Source: Dactylosporangium sp. AC04546
GTDB lineage: Bacteria > Actinomycetota > Actinomycetes > Mycobacteriales > Micromonosporaceae
DNA: 64,000 nucleotides
Assembly (NCBI RefSeq): GCF_022095675.1
Contig: NZ_JAHYSG010000037.1
Span: 35,142 to 99,141 of the forward strand
Direction: 5' to 3'
Both the position numbers and the translations under genes were made by a program. This document shows, one piece after another, positions 28,908-36,783 of this stretch. The stretch's first letter is position 1; each line of letters starts with the position of its first letter. The notes beneath the pieces were generated by a model, which was not told where the DNA came from, made no database searches, and worked only from the letters and a program-made list of their open reading frames with translations.

Positions 28908-29257
28908 TTGCGCGCCCGGGCAGGCCGGACAGTCCGGAGGCGCCATACCTGATCCGCCTTGATGGAGCGCCTTGCGCTCCGCGCCGTGGACCGCTGGCGC
29001 CTCGCAGGGAACCTCAGGCTGCAGGCTTCCACCTCCGAACTCCCTGAGGTCCGCGCATCGCCGGCAGGGCGGCGCTGGCGGGAGCCGCTCAATTGGGTGC
29101 TCCACGGGTGCTCGGTTGCCGTAGGACAGGCTTGGCACGGGCTGGACCGTGCGGCACTCCCGCGCGCTGGAAAACGGAGGAGTCGGACACAGCAGGAATC
29201 GACGGGACTCAGCAGGATGGAAAAGCACGTTCAAAGCTGGCTCTTCATCTGCGGGTT

Positions 29258-29282
29258 GTAGGTTCAAGTCCTACGCGGCGTA
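29258..29282 (+). pseudogene. tRNA 3'-end remnant, probable attachment-site scar
   Basis: A perfect T-arm (GTAGG, loop TTCAAGT, CCTAC; 29258-29274) followed by seven bases and A (29275-29282) has the form of a tRNA 3' end. Its reverse complement encodes the peptide RVGLEPTTR, a well-known spurious translation of tRNA genes. The preceding anticodon-like arm belongs to repeat copy 2, and no canonical D-arm or complementary 5' acceptor strand is present, so this is not a functional tRNA. Loss of the 5' half is what an integrated island leaves at its distal att site. The isotype is uncertain; copy 1 carries a CTCTTAA loop, suggesting Lys(CTT). Confidence 0.5.
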
Positions 29283-29293
29283 CTCGAATTGGT

Positions 29294-29317
29294 GGCCCCT
29301 GCTTCGCGGCGGGGGCC
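29294..29317 (+). terminator. Hairpin after the tRNA remnant
   Basis: GGCCCC (29294-29299) pairs with GGGGCC (29312-29317) around a short loop, the usual distance behind a tRNA 3' end. It is probably the terminator of the former tRNA gene. From here to 29573 I see no gene. Confidence 0.5.
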
Positions 29318-29573
29318 GCTTGCTGTTGTCGAGTCCGCATTCTTCGCGCTCGCTTTGCTCGCTCCCCGGTGGGGGGCTTCGCCCACCCACACCCCCTGAA
29401 AGCGCAGCGCCGTCCCGCGGCGGAAATTGCGCCCCACCAGCTCGTTGTGGTCAGCATCACGGTGCCGGCCCGCGGATTAGCTCGATCCCTTTCCAGACCT
29501 TGTATCGACTTTTTCGCTATTCGCAATCGGTCGAAGGTGAGGAATGCCGGGCGCTCGTGGCTCGGCTCGCTGA

Positions 29574-30789
29574 TCACGATTGTCCCTCGGATTCGGTGAG
29601 GAGCAATTCCCATTGGCTCGCCAGGGCCTGGTTGATGCGATGGTCGCGGGCGATGGCTTCTTTGAACCAGGCGATCGTGGCGGGCGCCATGGCGAGAATC
29701 TGGTTGTAGTTGAGGGCGGCCGGGTTCATGCCGAACACCAGCCCGGTCTTGAGCAGCATGCCTGAGGTGGCGATGGTGTGCCCGAGCAGCAGCATGCTGG
29801 TGATTCTTGATGACCTGCTGAATCAGATGCTCGCGTCGCTTCTCTCGTTCACGCTCGTTGGTGGCCAGCATGTACCGCGCGCCCTGATGGACCGCGACCC
29901 CGAGGATCACCACCGTGCCGATGCCGGTGACCATCGCGCTCAGGCCCAGCAGGCCGCCGAACCCCAGGGCCGCCAGACCCGAGGTGATTCCGGCCCCACC
30001 GAGGCCGGAGACGCTGCCGGCAAGACTGACCGCGGCGATCGGGGCGCCGAACGCGGCCGCCTTGGCAGCGAGGTCCTTGGTGGTGGTCTCCAGCTGGCTG
30101 GTCGTGATCTTGCCGGAAGCGAACTCCTCTTCGGTCGTCACAAGCCGCTCGGTCGCCTGCACGAGCTTGTCAGCCGACTCGGGGAACACGAGTCCTGCGA
30201 CCAGCACGATCCGCTCACGCTCGGCGTCCGCAGCATGCCTGTCAGCACGCGAAATGCGCACCAGATCGCGCACCAGCACCGTGAACACCGGCTCGCGCTG
30301 ACCCTCCTCGAGGAGGTCGTGCAATTGCCTGGACAGCTCCACCGTGGCGTCGGTGACCGCTGCTTCGCTCGCTACCTCGCGTTGCGCCCCGGTGATTTCA
30401 CTGCGCAACTCCGATCGCGCTTCGCCGTCGAGACCAATCGTCGATGCGAACAGGTACAGATTCGCGATCTCGCGAGGATCGAGAAGGGCGTCGACCAGCG
30501 CCAAGCTCACCAAGACCCGGCAATAGAGCAACTTCGCGTCGGCGCTGAGCCCGGACAAGTCAGCGGAATCAGCGCGGGTTCGGGACGACCGTGCCGACAG
30601 GCCGCCCTTGACTTCTGCGACCTTCGCCTTCACCTGCCCGGCGGACTGCTTCACCCTCTCCTGGGCATCGCCAGCGGCATCAGCGACGCGCTGCCTCGCG
30701 GCGCTCGTGCTGTCGGCAACCTTGCGTCCAGCGGCGCCGGCAACGTCCTTCAGCCGTCCAAACCCAACTTCACGAGGGTCCATCGCCAT
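29574..30789 (-). pseudogene. TerB-like/membrane-insert protein split by a frameshift
   Basis: The first 330 residues from ATG 30789 (or ATG 30783, better spaced from AAAAGGG) are coherent: a helical Lys/Ala-rich region, a TerB-like helical domain (KLLYCRVLVSLALVDALLDP), and a Gly-rich hydrophobic stretch (about 250-300) that may enter a membrane. After IKNH the frame runs into nonsense, whereas the -/+1 frame from about 29799 continues sensibly (MLLLGHTIATSG, FGMNPAALNYNQI, ASQWELLL) to a TGA at 29574. One extra base in CACCAGC explains this. It could be a real inactivating mutation, a sequencing error or, less likely, recoding. Confidence 0.6.
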
Positions 30790-31157
30790 CCCTTTTCACG
30801 TCCTTTGACGGAAGGCTATCGGTAGCCACCGACAAGAAGACGTCCTCCGGGCGGCCCTGGCCTATCTCCTCATCCGGAATCGGTAGGCCGAATGGCTGGT
30901 CTTTGCGGTGTTGGTGGCTGATGTGTCGTGACTTCTTGGTCAGTGCGAGTTGCCGGTCGCGGCAATTCCAACGCAGTCATCACGATGACTTCAGCTCGTC
31001 AGTTGCAGAGGGCGCACATTCGACGAGAAGTAGAAACTGTCGCGCGCTGACGGGTGTGCACGTCGCGTGATGGCGGCCGGCCGAGCACGCTTCCGCCGCA
31101 ACTCAGCAGCCTGGATTTGTCGCGGTCCGGGCGCACGGCGATGTGTTGAACTAAAGC
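30790..31157. other. Divergent intergenic region
   Basis: A 368-bp gap between divergently oriented genes. It should hold two promoters, but I see no strong consensus. No RNA gene or small frame with support was found. Confidence 0.4.
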
Positions 31158-32021
31158 ATGCAGATGCGTCCCGCAGAACTGGCGGCGATCCGTGCCGGCG
31201 ATGTCGACGTGGCGTTCCGTCGGTGGGAACGGCCTCGTGTCAGGGTCGGCACCCAGATGCGTACCGCGGTCGGACTGGTCGAGGTCACGTCCGTCGACCG
31301 CGTGCCGGTGAGTTCGCTGACTGCCGCGGACGCCCGGCGGGCCGGCGCGGCATCGTTGGCCGCGCTCCGGCAGGGGTTGGACCGCCTCCACCCCGAGCGG
31401 CCGGTGTATCGGATCGGGCTACGGTACGCCGGCGTCGACCCGCGGCACGCGCTGCGAGAGGCGGTGCCCGACGCTGCGGAGATCGACGGGATCGTCGTGT
31501 GGCTCGACCGGCTCGACCGGGCCTCGCCGACCGGGCCGTGGACCCGGGCAACGCTCCTGCTGATCGACGAACTTCCGGCCACCCGGGCACCCGACCTCGC
31601 ACAACGGATGGGGCGCGACACCCCGTCGTTCAAACAGAACGTGCGCAAGCTCAAGGAGCGCGGCCTGACCGAATCGCTCGACATCGGCTACCGGCTCTCG
31701 GCGCGCGGCGCCGCCGTCCTGGACCACGAGGGTCATCCCCGGTCGACCCCCGGCCGGCCGGCGCCGGACATTCCGCTGCCGCACCTGGGCGCGGCCGCGA
31801 CACGTGCGCTCACCGAGCACGGCGTGGTCAGCCTCGAACAGGTGGCCGAACTCAGCGAGGCCGAGGTGCTGGCACTCCACGGAGTCGGGCCCTACGCCCT
31901 ACGCCACCTCCTGGCTGCGATGGACGCGGCCGGGCTGGCCTTCCGCGACGATCCCGGCACGTCACCGCAGGTCACCGTCACGCCGGAGACAGCTCGCAAG
32001 CCGCCACCGACAAGGGCCTGA
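31158..32021 (+). CDS. ASCH-like / winged-helix / helix-hairpin-helix protein
   Basis: A 287-residue protein in three parts. Residues 1-80 (MRPAELAAIRAGDVDVAFRRWERP, then VGLVEVTSV) resemble an ASCH/PUA-like RNA-binding barrel. Residues 105-190 look like a winged helix (LIDELPATRAPDLAQRMG, VRKLKERGL). Residues 215-265 form a helix-hairpin-helix-type unit (LSEAEVLALHGVGPYALRHL). The combination suggests nucleic-acid binding, possibly in translation or RNA modification, but no enzyme motif is seen. The spacing before ATG 31158 shows no clear ribosome site, so the message may be leaderless. Confidence 0.65.
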   Translation: MQMRPAELAAIRAGDVDVAFRRWERPRVRVGTQMRTAVGLVEVTSVDRVPVSSLTAADARRAGAASLAALRQGLDRLHPERPVYRIGLRYAGVDPRHALREAVPDAAEIDGIVVWLDRLDRASPTGPWTRATLLLIDELPATRAPDLAQRMGRDTPSFKQNVRKLKERGLTESLDIGYRLSARGAAVLDHEGHPRSTPGRPAPDIPLPHLGAAATRALTEHGVVSLEQVAELSEAEVLALHGVGPYALRHLLAAMDAAGLAFRDDPGTSPQVTVTPETARKPPPTRA

Positions 32022-32045
32022 CGATCTCGCGAACCTTGACACACC

Positions 32046-32065
32046 GCGGGACAGCGGCGTCCCGC
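32046..32065 (+). terminator. Short hairpin after the ASCH-like gene
   Basis: GCGGGAC / GTCCCGC, a 7-bp stem with a 6-base loop, 25 bases after the stop and before the next ribosome site. No U-tract; a weak terminator at best. Confidence 0.35.
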
Positions 32066-32105
32066 CGGGGCGGCGCCGCAGTACACCCACGAAAGGAAGC
32101 AGGCT

Positions 32106-32630
32106 GTGGCCGTTCATAAGGCCCGACGCCGACTGGCGCTGCTGCTGATCGCGCCGCTCGGTGCTGCCGTGGCGGCGACCGTCGTGTCCTGCTCCAGTGA
32201 CGGCCCGTCCGTGGCCGGCCCGCCGGCGGTCGCCCCGCAATGCCCGGGATCCGTTGAGACGACAACGAAGCGGCCGGCCGCGAGCCGGAGCGGCGACCTC
32301 GTCCCGGCCGGTGTTGTCGAAGCGCTGCTGTGCACGTACGGGCCAGGCGACGGCGGAAGCCTGGCGCTGACCGGCACCGCGGCAGCGGCCGACGACCCGC
32401 AGGCGGTCGCGCGGTACCTGAACGGGCTGCCGGGCGGAAACGACCCTCTGGGCAGCATGTGCGTAGCAATGGGCGGGACGGCTGAGTACCGGATCGTGGT
32501 CGGCTATCCCACCGAGGACCCGGCAACCGTCTCGGTGTCGACGAACTGCGGCACCGCCGCACACAACGGCGTCGTGCGGCACCTGCGCAACGTCCCAGAG
32601 CTCCTCGGCCACTGGACTACCCGAGGGTGA
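32106..32630 (+). CDS. Putative lipoprotein of unknown function
   Basis: A 174-residue protein from a GTG start with AAGGA at 32093-32097. A basic N-terminus (KARRRL) and hydrophobic core lead to VVSC, a plausible lipobox, so it is probably secreted and lipid-anchored. The mature part contains four cysteines (including ALLCTYG, SMCVAMG and STNCGTA) that could form disulfides outside the cell. No domain is recognised. A 73-bp gap separates it from the next gene. Confidence 0.7.
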   Translation: MAVHKARRRLALLLIAPLGAAVAATVVSCSSDGPSVAGPPAVAPQCPGSVETTTKRPAASRSGDLVPAGVVEALLCTYGPGDGGSLALTGTAAAADDPQAVARYLNGLPGGNDPLGSMCVAMGGTAEYRIVVGYPTEDPATVSVSTNCGTAAHNGVVRHLRNVPELLGHWTTRG

Positions 32631-32703
32631 CCCGCCGGCGGCCGCTGTTGCCGACGTCGTCGAACATGTGTTCGAATAGGCGGGTCGTCGGGGGAGGTTG
32701 CGC

Positions 32704-33504
32704 ATGTTGTTCGATCCGGCCGCGAACCTGATTCGCGCCGAGCCGGTGGTCGGGTTGCCCGTCATCGCGGGGGACGCCGCCGTCGGGCAGGTCTGCTGTG
32801 ATCCCGAAGCGTTCGCCGATGTCACCACCCTGGCCGGAGGGCTTGCCGCGCCGCTGCTGGACCCGCGGCTGCGGGGGTTGCTGCGGCTGGTCTGGCCGGG
32901 CACGCACGCGCAGGCCCGGCTGCTGTGGGGGCGGCGGGTCCAAGGCGCCCGCGGGGATCTCGCCGCCGTGGTCGGCGAGATCGTCGGGGTGCCGGGCTCC
33001 GTCCTGCGCCGCGTGACGGTGCGATGCCAGGACGGTCAGCGTGGCGGTGATCCGGTTGTCCGGGCCGCCGCTCCCCTGGCGGTGCTGCAGGCCGAGGTCG
33101 CCCGGCTCGTGCACGAGCGGGCCGCCGAGGGCCGGCGGCCCGAGACCGTGCTGGACGAGTTGTTGTTCTGGCGTGGCGCCGGGCGGGACAGCGTGTCGCT
33201 CAACGAGGTCGCCTGGCTGGTCAGTGCGCTCACGGCCGCCGTCTGGGACGCGGCGCACACCGCCCGGGCCGGGGTTGTCGGGTGGCTCCGGGTCACCACC
33301 CAGGCCGTGGTGCTGGGTGGGGTGCGGATCCCGGGTGGGACCCGGTGCCTGCTGCTCGTCGACGCCGTCGAGCCGCGGGAGCAGCCGGCCCGGCCGGCGC
33401 TGCGGGCGTTGCGGTGGCTCGCGCCCGCCGCGCCCGAAGGAGCCGGGGCCACCGTGGCCCGGCTGCTCGGGGACGGGTCGGCCGCCCTCCAACAAGCCGC
33501 CTAG
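32704..33504 (+). CDS. Cytochrome P450-like protein lacking the heme-ligand motif
   Basis: A 266-residue protein, well short of the roughly 400 residues usual for bacterial P450s. ATG 32704 is preceded by GGGGAGG. The C-terminal half has P450-like traits: helical DELLFW and SLNEVAWLVSAL segments, then VVGWLRVTTQAVVLGGVRIPGGTRCLLL, which resembles the conserved beta-hairpin region after the ExxR helix. The FGxGxHxCxG heme loop is absent and the protein ends shortly afterwards. It is either a P450-derived non-heme protein or a truncated relative. Convergent with the glycosylase gene that follows. Confidence 0.5.
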   Translation: MLFDPAANLIRAEPVVGLPVIAGDAAVGQVCCDPEAFADVTTLAGGLAAPLLDPRLRGLLRLVWPGTHAQARLLWGRRVQGARGDLAAVVGEIVGVPGSVLRRVTVRCQDGQRGGDPVVRAAAPLAVLQAEVARLVHERAAEGRRPETVLDELLFWRGAGRDSVSLNEVAWLVSALTAAVWDAAHTARAGVVGWLRVTTQAVVLGGVRIPGGTRCLLLVDAVEPREQPARPALRALRWLAPAAPEGAGATVARLLGDGSAALQQAA

Positions 33505-33568
33505 TCACGAAGGCGAGCTGCCAAGAGAAGGCGAACTGTCAAGAGAAGCCGTCCGACGAACCGGCCGG

Positions 33569-34372
33569 CTAGCGGGACTGTTCGCGGCCGCACCACCAGG
33601 TGGTGCGGCCGCCCACCACGCCCCGGTGCATCTGGGCGCCGCATCTCGGGCACCGGCCGTCCGGGTGGCGGGCCGGGAGCACCGAGAGGACGTGGACGCC
33701 GCCGCCCTCCACCGCCGACGTCACCGCCGTCCGCAGCGCGCGGAGCAGGCGGTCGACCTCCGGCTTCGACAGCTCGTCGACCGGGCGGGCCGGGTTGATC
33801 TTCGCCAGCCACAGGGTCTGGTCGGCCAGCAGGTTGCCCACGCCCGCGACGGCCTCCTGGTCCAGCAGCCTGGCCTTCACCGGGGCCGTGCCGCGGGAGA
33901 TCATCGCCCGGAACTGCGCGGGGGTGATCTCGCGGGCGTCCGGGCCCAGGCGTTCCACCGGCGGGTCCAGGCGTACGCGGCCCAGCCGGCGCGGGTCGAC
34001 CAGCAGCAGGCTGGTGCCGTCCTCGAAACGTACCGCGAAGCGGGCGAAGCGGTAGTCGCCCTTCGCCCGGCCGCGCTCCCAGTAGTCGCCGCCGTCGACC
34101 TCCTCGCCGTCCGCGGCGGCGAAGACCACCTTGCCCGACATGCCGAGGTGGATGCCGAGGACCGGGCCGTCGTCGGACGTGTCGCACCACATGCTCTTGC
34201 CGCGGCGGTGGGCCGCCGTCAAGGACCGGCCCACCAGGGCGGCGCGGATCTCGCCCGGGTGGTGGGGGCGGCACACGTAGGTGTCGGCGTCGTCGACGTC
34301 CGCGATGGGCCGCTGCAGCGCGTACCGCGACAGCACCGCGCGGGCGGACTCCACCTCGGGAAGTTCAGGCAC
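33569..34372 (-). CDS. nei: Formamidopyrimidine/endonuclease VIII-type DNA glycosylase
   Basis: A 267-residue Fpg/Nei-family enzyme that excises oxidised bases and nicks the strand. From the GTG start the protein begins PELPEVE after the initiator, giving the catalytic Pro2 and Glu3. A conserved Lys sits in RRGKSMW, and AVAGVGNLLADQTLW is the helix-two-turn-helix. The C-terminal zinc finger starts CPRCG but ends WWCGREQ, so the fourth Cys is missing and the finger may be degenerate. It is divergent from hrpB with only 24 bp between start codons, so at least one message is likely leaderless. Fpg (MutM) and Nei cannot be separated with certainty here. Confidence 0.88.
   Translation of the reverse strand: MPELPEVESARAVLSRYALQRPIADVDDADTYVCRPHHPGEIRAALVGRSLTAAHRRGKSMWCDTSDDGPVLGIHLGMSGKVVFAAADGEEVDGGDYWERGRAKGDYRFARFAVRFEDGTSLLLVDPRRLGRVRLDPPVERLGPDAREITPAQFRAMISRGTAPVKARLLDQEAVAGVGNLLADQTLWLAKINPARPVDELSKPEVDRLLRALRTAVTSAVEGGGVHVLSVLPARHPDGRCPRCGAQMHRGVVGGRTTWWCGREQSR
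33584..33612. repeat. Perfect 29-bp inverted repeat inside the glycosylase 3' end
   Basis: Arms GCGGCCGCACCACC / GGTGGTGCGGCCGC with a single central base lie inside the coding sequence for the zinc-finger end (TTWWCGRE). It sits about 15 bp from the stop and might act as a terminator for either convergent gene. Confidence 0.6.
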
Positions 34373-34396
34373 GCCGACGAGCGTAGTGTCCACGGC

Positions 34397-36703
34397 GTGC
34401 AGGCATTGCCCGTGGTCCCGGCGATTCCGCGGCTGCTCGAAGCGCTCGACCAGGGGGCCGCGGTGCTCGTGGCGCCGCCCGGGAGCGGGAAGACCACGCT
34501 CGTGCCGCTCGCGCTCGACGAGCATCTCCAGGACGGGCGCATCCTGGTGGCCGAGCCGCGGCGGATCGCGGCCCGGGCCGCCGCGCGGCGGATGGCCCAG
34601 CTCAGAGGTGAGCAGGTCGGGGACAGCGTCGGATACGCCGTGCGCGGGGACCGCAGGACCGGGCCCAGGACGCGGGTCGAGGTCGTCACCACCGGGCTGC
34701 TCGTGCAGCGGCTGCTCGCCGATCCGGAGCTCCCGGGGGTGTCCGCCGTGGTGCTCGACGAGTGTCACGAGCGGCAGCTGGACACCGACCTCGCGTTCGC
34801 GTTCCTGATCGAGGCGCGGGCCACCATCCGCTCCGACCTGCGGCTGCTGGCCACCTCGGCCACGGCCGAGGCCGAGCGGTTCGCGGACAAGCTCGCCGGC
34901 ACGGTCGTCGCGGCCGAGGGCGGGCTGTTTCCGTTCGACGTCCGATGGGTGCCGCCCAGGCAGCCGATGCGGCCGGCCGAGGGGATGCGGGTCGACCGCG
35001 GGTTTCTCGACCATGTCGGGGCCACCGTCCGAAAGGCGTGGAACGAGACCGCCGGGGACATCCTGGTGTTCCTGCCCGGCGCGGCGGAGATCGAACAGGT
35101 CCGGCGGCAGCTCGGCGACGCCGTCGTCCTGCACGGACGGCTTCCGGCCGCGCAGCAGGACCAGGCGCTCGTGAAGACTGGCACCGAACGCCGCATCGTG
35201 CTCGCCACCGACGTCGCCGAGAGCAGCCTCACCGTCCCCGGCGTCAGGGTCGTGGTCGACGCCGGGCTCCGGAGGGTGCCGCGGATCGACCTCGCCCGTG
35301 GGCTGGGGAGGCTGGTGACCGTCACCGCCGCCAAGGCGAACGCCACCCAGCGGGCCGGGCGGGCGGCCCGCGAGGGGCCGGGGACCGTGTACCGGTGCTG
35401 GTCCCAGGCCGACCACGAACGGCGGGCCGAGCAGCCCGAGCCCGAGGTGGCCACCGCCGACCTCACCGGGTTCGCGCTCGCGCTCGCCTGCTGGGGCGGC
35501 CTGCACAACGAGGCGCTGCCCGACCAGCCGCCCGAGGGGGCGATGCGGGTGGCGCGGCAGACGCTCGAAGCCCTCGGCGCCCTCGACGCGGACCACCGGG
35601 TGACCGGGCGGGGCCGCCGGATGCAGCGGGTCGGCGCCCACCCGCGGCTCGCCCGCGCCCTGCTCGACGGCGCACCACTGGTCGGCGCGCGGACCGCGGC
35701 CGAGGTCGTTGCCGTGCTGAGCGAGGAGACGGCCACGACGATCGACGACCTGACGGCGGTCGAGCTGACGCCCGCGACCAGGTCCGAGGCCGACCGCCTG
35801 CGCCGCCTCGTCGAGGCGAAGGCCGGGGAGCGAGGCCGGGAGCACGCCGCCGGGATCATCGCCGGCCTCGCCTACCCGGAATGGATCGCCAAGCGGCGCG
35901 GCGACGGCTACCTCATGGCCGGCGGCACCGAAGCGACCCTGCCCAGGAACTCCGCGCTGACGGGCGAGCAGTGGCTGGCGATCGCCGCCGCCGACCGTCC
36001 ACAGGGGAGCGTCAACGCCCGGATCAGGCTGGCCGCTCCGATCGACGAGGAGACCGCGCGGGCGGCCGGGCAGGCGCTGCTGTCCACCGTGGACGAGGTG
36101 AGCGCGACCGGCGCCCTGCGGGTCGAGCGGCTCGGCGCCATCACCCTCACAGAGCAGCGCATCGACGCGCCCGACCTCGTCTCCAGGGCCCGCAACGAAG
36201 CCAGGCGCAGGCGCGGCCTGCCGTGGACGCCGCTGCGGCGGCGGATGGCGTTCCTCCACCGCGCGCTCGGCGCGCCGTGGCCGGACGTGAGTGACGACGA
36301 CAACCTGGCCGACGGGGAGGTCGACCACGTCCTGCAGGCGATGCTTCCCTGGCCGGCCGCGAAGGACCTCGACAAGCTGGCCCCGGAGCGGCTCGCGGTG
36401 CCGAGTGGGTCGATGCGAAGGGTCGACTACACCGACACCGAGCGCCCCGTCCTCACCGTGAAGGTGCAGGAGGCGTTCGGCTGGCTGGAGACGCCGACGG
36501 TGGCCGGCGTCCAGGTCGTCCTGCACCTGCTCTCCCCCGCCGAGCGCCCGGTCGCGGTCACGCAGGACCTGGCCTCGTTCTGGCGCAACGGCTATCCGCA
36601 GGTGCGGGCCGAGCTGCGGGGCCGCTATCCGCGCCACCCATGGCCCGAGGACCCGCTGACGGCCGAGCCGACGCGCCGCACGAAGCAGAGCCGCACGAAG
36701 TAA
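34397..36703 (+). CDS. hrpB: ATP-dependent helicase HrpB
   Basis: A 768-residue DEAH-box RNA/DNA helicase of the HrpB family. GTG 34397 gives the typical start LPVVPAIPRLLEAL. Motif I is APPGSGKTT (about residues 29-37), followed by EPRRIAARAAARRMA, DECHER, SATAEAERF, TDVAESSLTVPGV and QRAGRAAREGPG. The HrpB-specific C-terminal domain, with LPWTPLRRRMAFL and a terminal YPQVRAELRGRYPRHPWPEDP, is complete. HrpB function is poorly known; roles in mRNA processing or repair are suggested. The head-to-head arrangement with the glycosylase is close enough for shared control. Confidence 0.93.
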   Translation: MQALPVVPAIPRLLEALDQGAAVLVAPPGSGKTTLVPLALDEHLQDGRILVAEPRRIAARAAARRMAQLRGEQVGDSVGYAVRGDRRTGPRTRVEVVTTGLLVQRLLADPELPGVSAVVLDECHERQLDTDLAFAFLIEARATIRSDLRLLATSATAEAERFADKLAGTVVAAEGGLFPFDVRWVPPRQPMRPAEGMRVDRGFLDHVGATVRKAWNETAGDILVFLPGAAEIEQVRRQLGDAVVLHGRLPAAQQDQALVKTGTERRIVLATDVAESSLTVPGVRVVVDAGLRRVPRIDLARGLGRLVTVTAAKANATQRAGRAAREGPGTVYRCWSQADHERRAEQPEPEVATADLTGFALALACWGGLHNEALPDQPPEGAMRVARQTLEALGALDADHRVTGRGRRMQRVGAHPRLARALLDGAPLVGARTAAEVVAVLSEETATTIDDLTAVELTPATRSEADRLRRLVEAKAGERGREHAAGIIAGLAYPEWIAKRRGDGYLMAGGTEATLPRNSALTGEQWLAIAAADRPQGSVNARIRLAAPIDEETARAAGQALLSTVDEVSATGALRVERLGAITLTEQRIDAPDLVSRARNEARRRRGLPWTPLRRRMAFLHRALGAPWPDVSDDDNLADGEVDHVLQAMLPWPAAKDLDKLAPERLAVPSGSMRRVDYTDTERPVLTVKVQEAFGWLETPTVAGVQVVLHLLSPAERPVAVTQDLASFWRNGYPQVRAELRGRYPRHPWPEDPLTAEPTRRTKQSRTK

Positions 36704-36783
36704 AGATCAGGACGTCACCCGCCGCCTCACCCGCCAACCAAACGACCGCACCGCACAGTGGAGGCTGGACGAGGGAGGCGCGT

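Larger units (their letters stand above)
28176..29254. repeat. Long direct repeat, copy 2
   Basis: Same orientation and content as 23637-24720: toxin-antitoxin pair, operator and about 350 bp of non-coding DNA ending in a tRNA-like anticodon arm (loop CTCTTCA here). Identity stops at TCTGCGG; here the sequence continues into a tRNA T-arm, in copy 1 it does not. Recombination between the copies would delete about 4.5 kb. Confidence 0.85.

Noticed and set aside
29245..29798. Continuation of the TerB-like frame ending in RVGLEPTTR
   Set aside because: Post-frameshift nonsense; the end is the reverse complement of a tRNA T-arm.
33041..34396. Upstream extension of the HrpB frame
   Set aside because: It overlaps the P450-like and glycosylase genes and has low-complexity sequence; HrpB homology begins near 34397.
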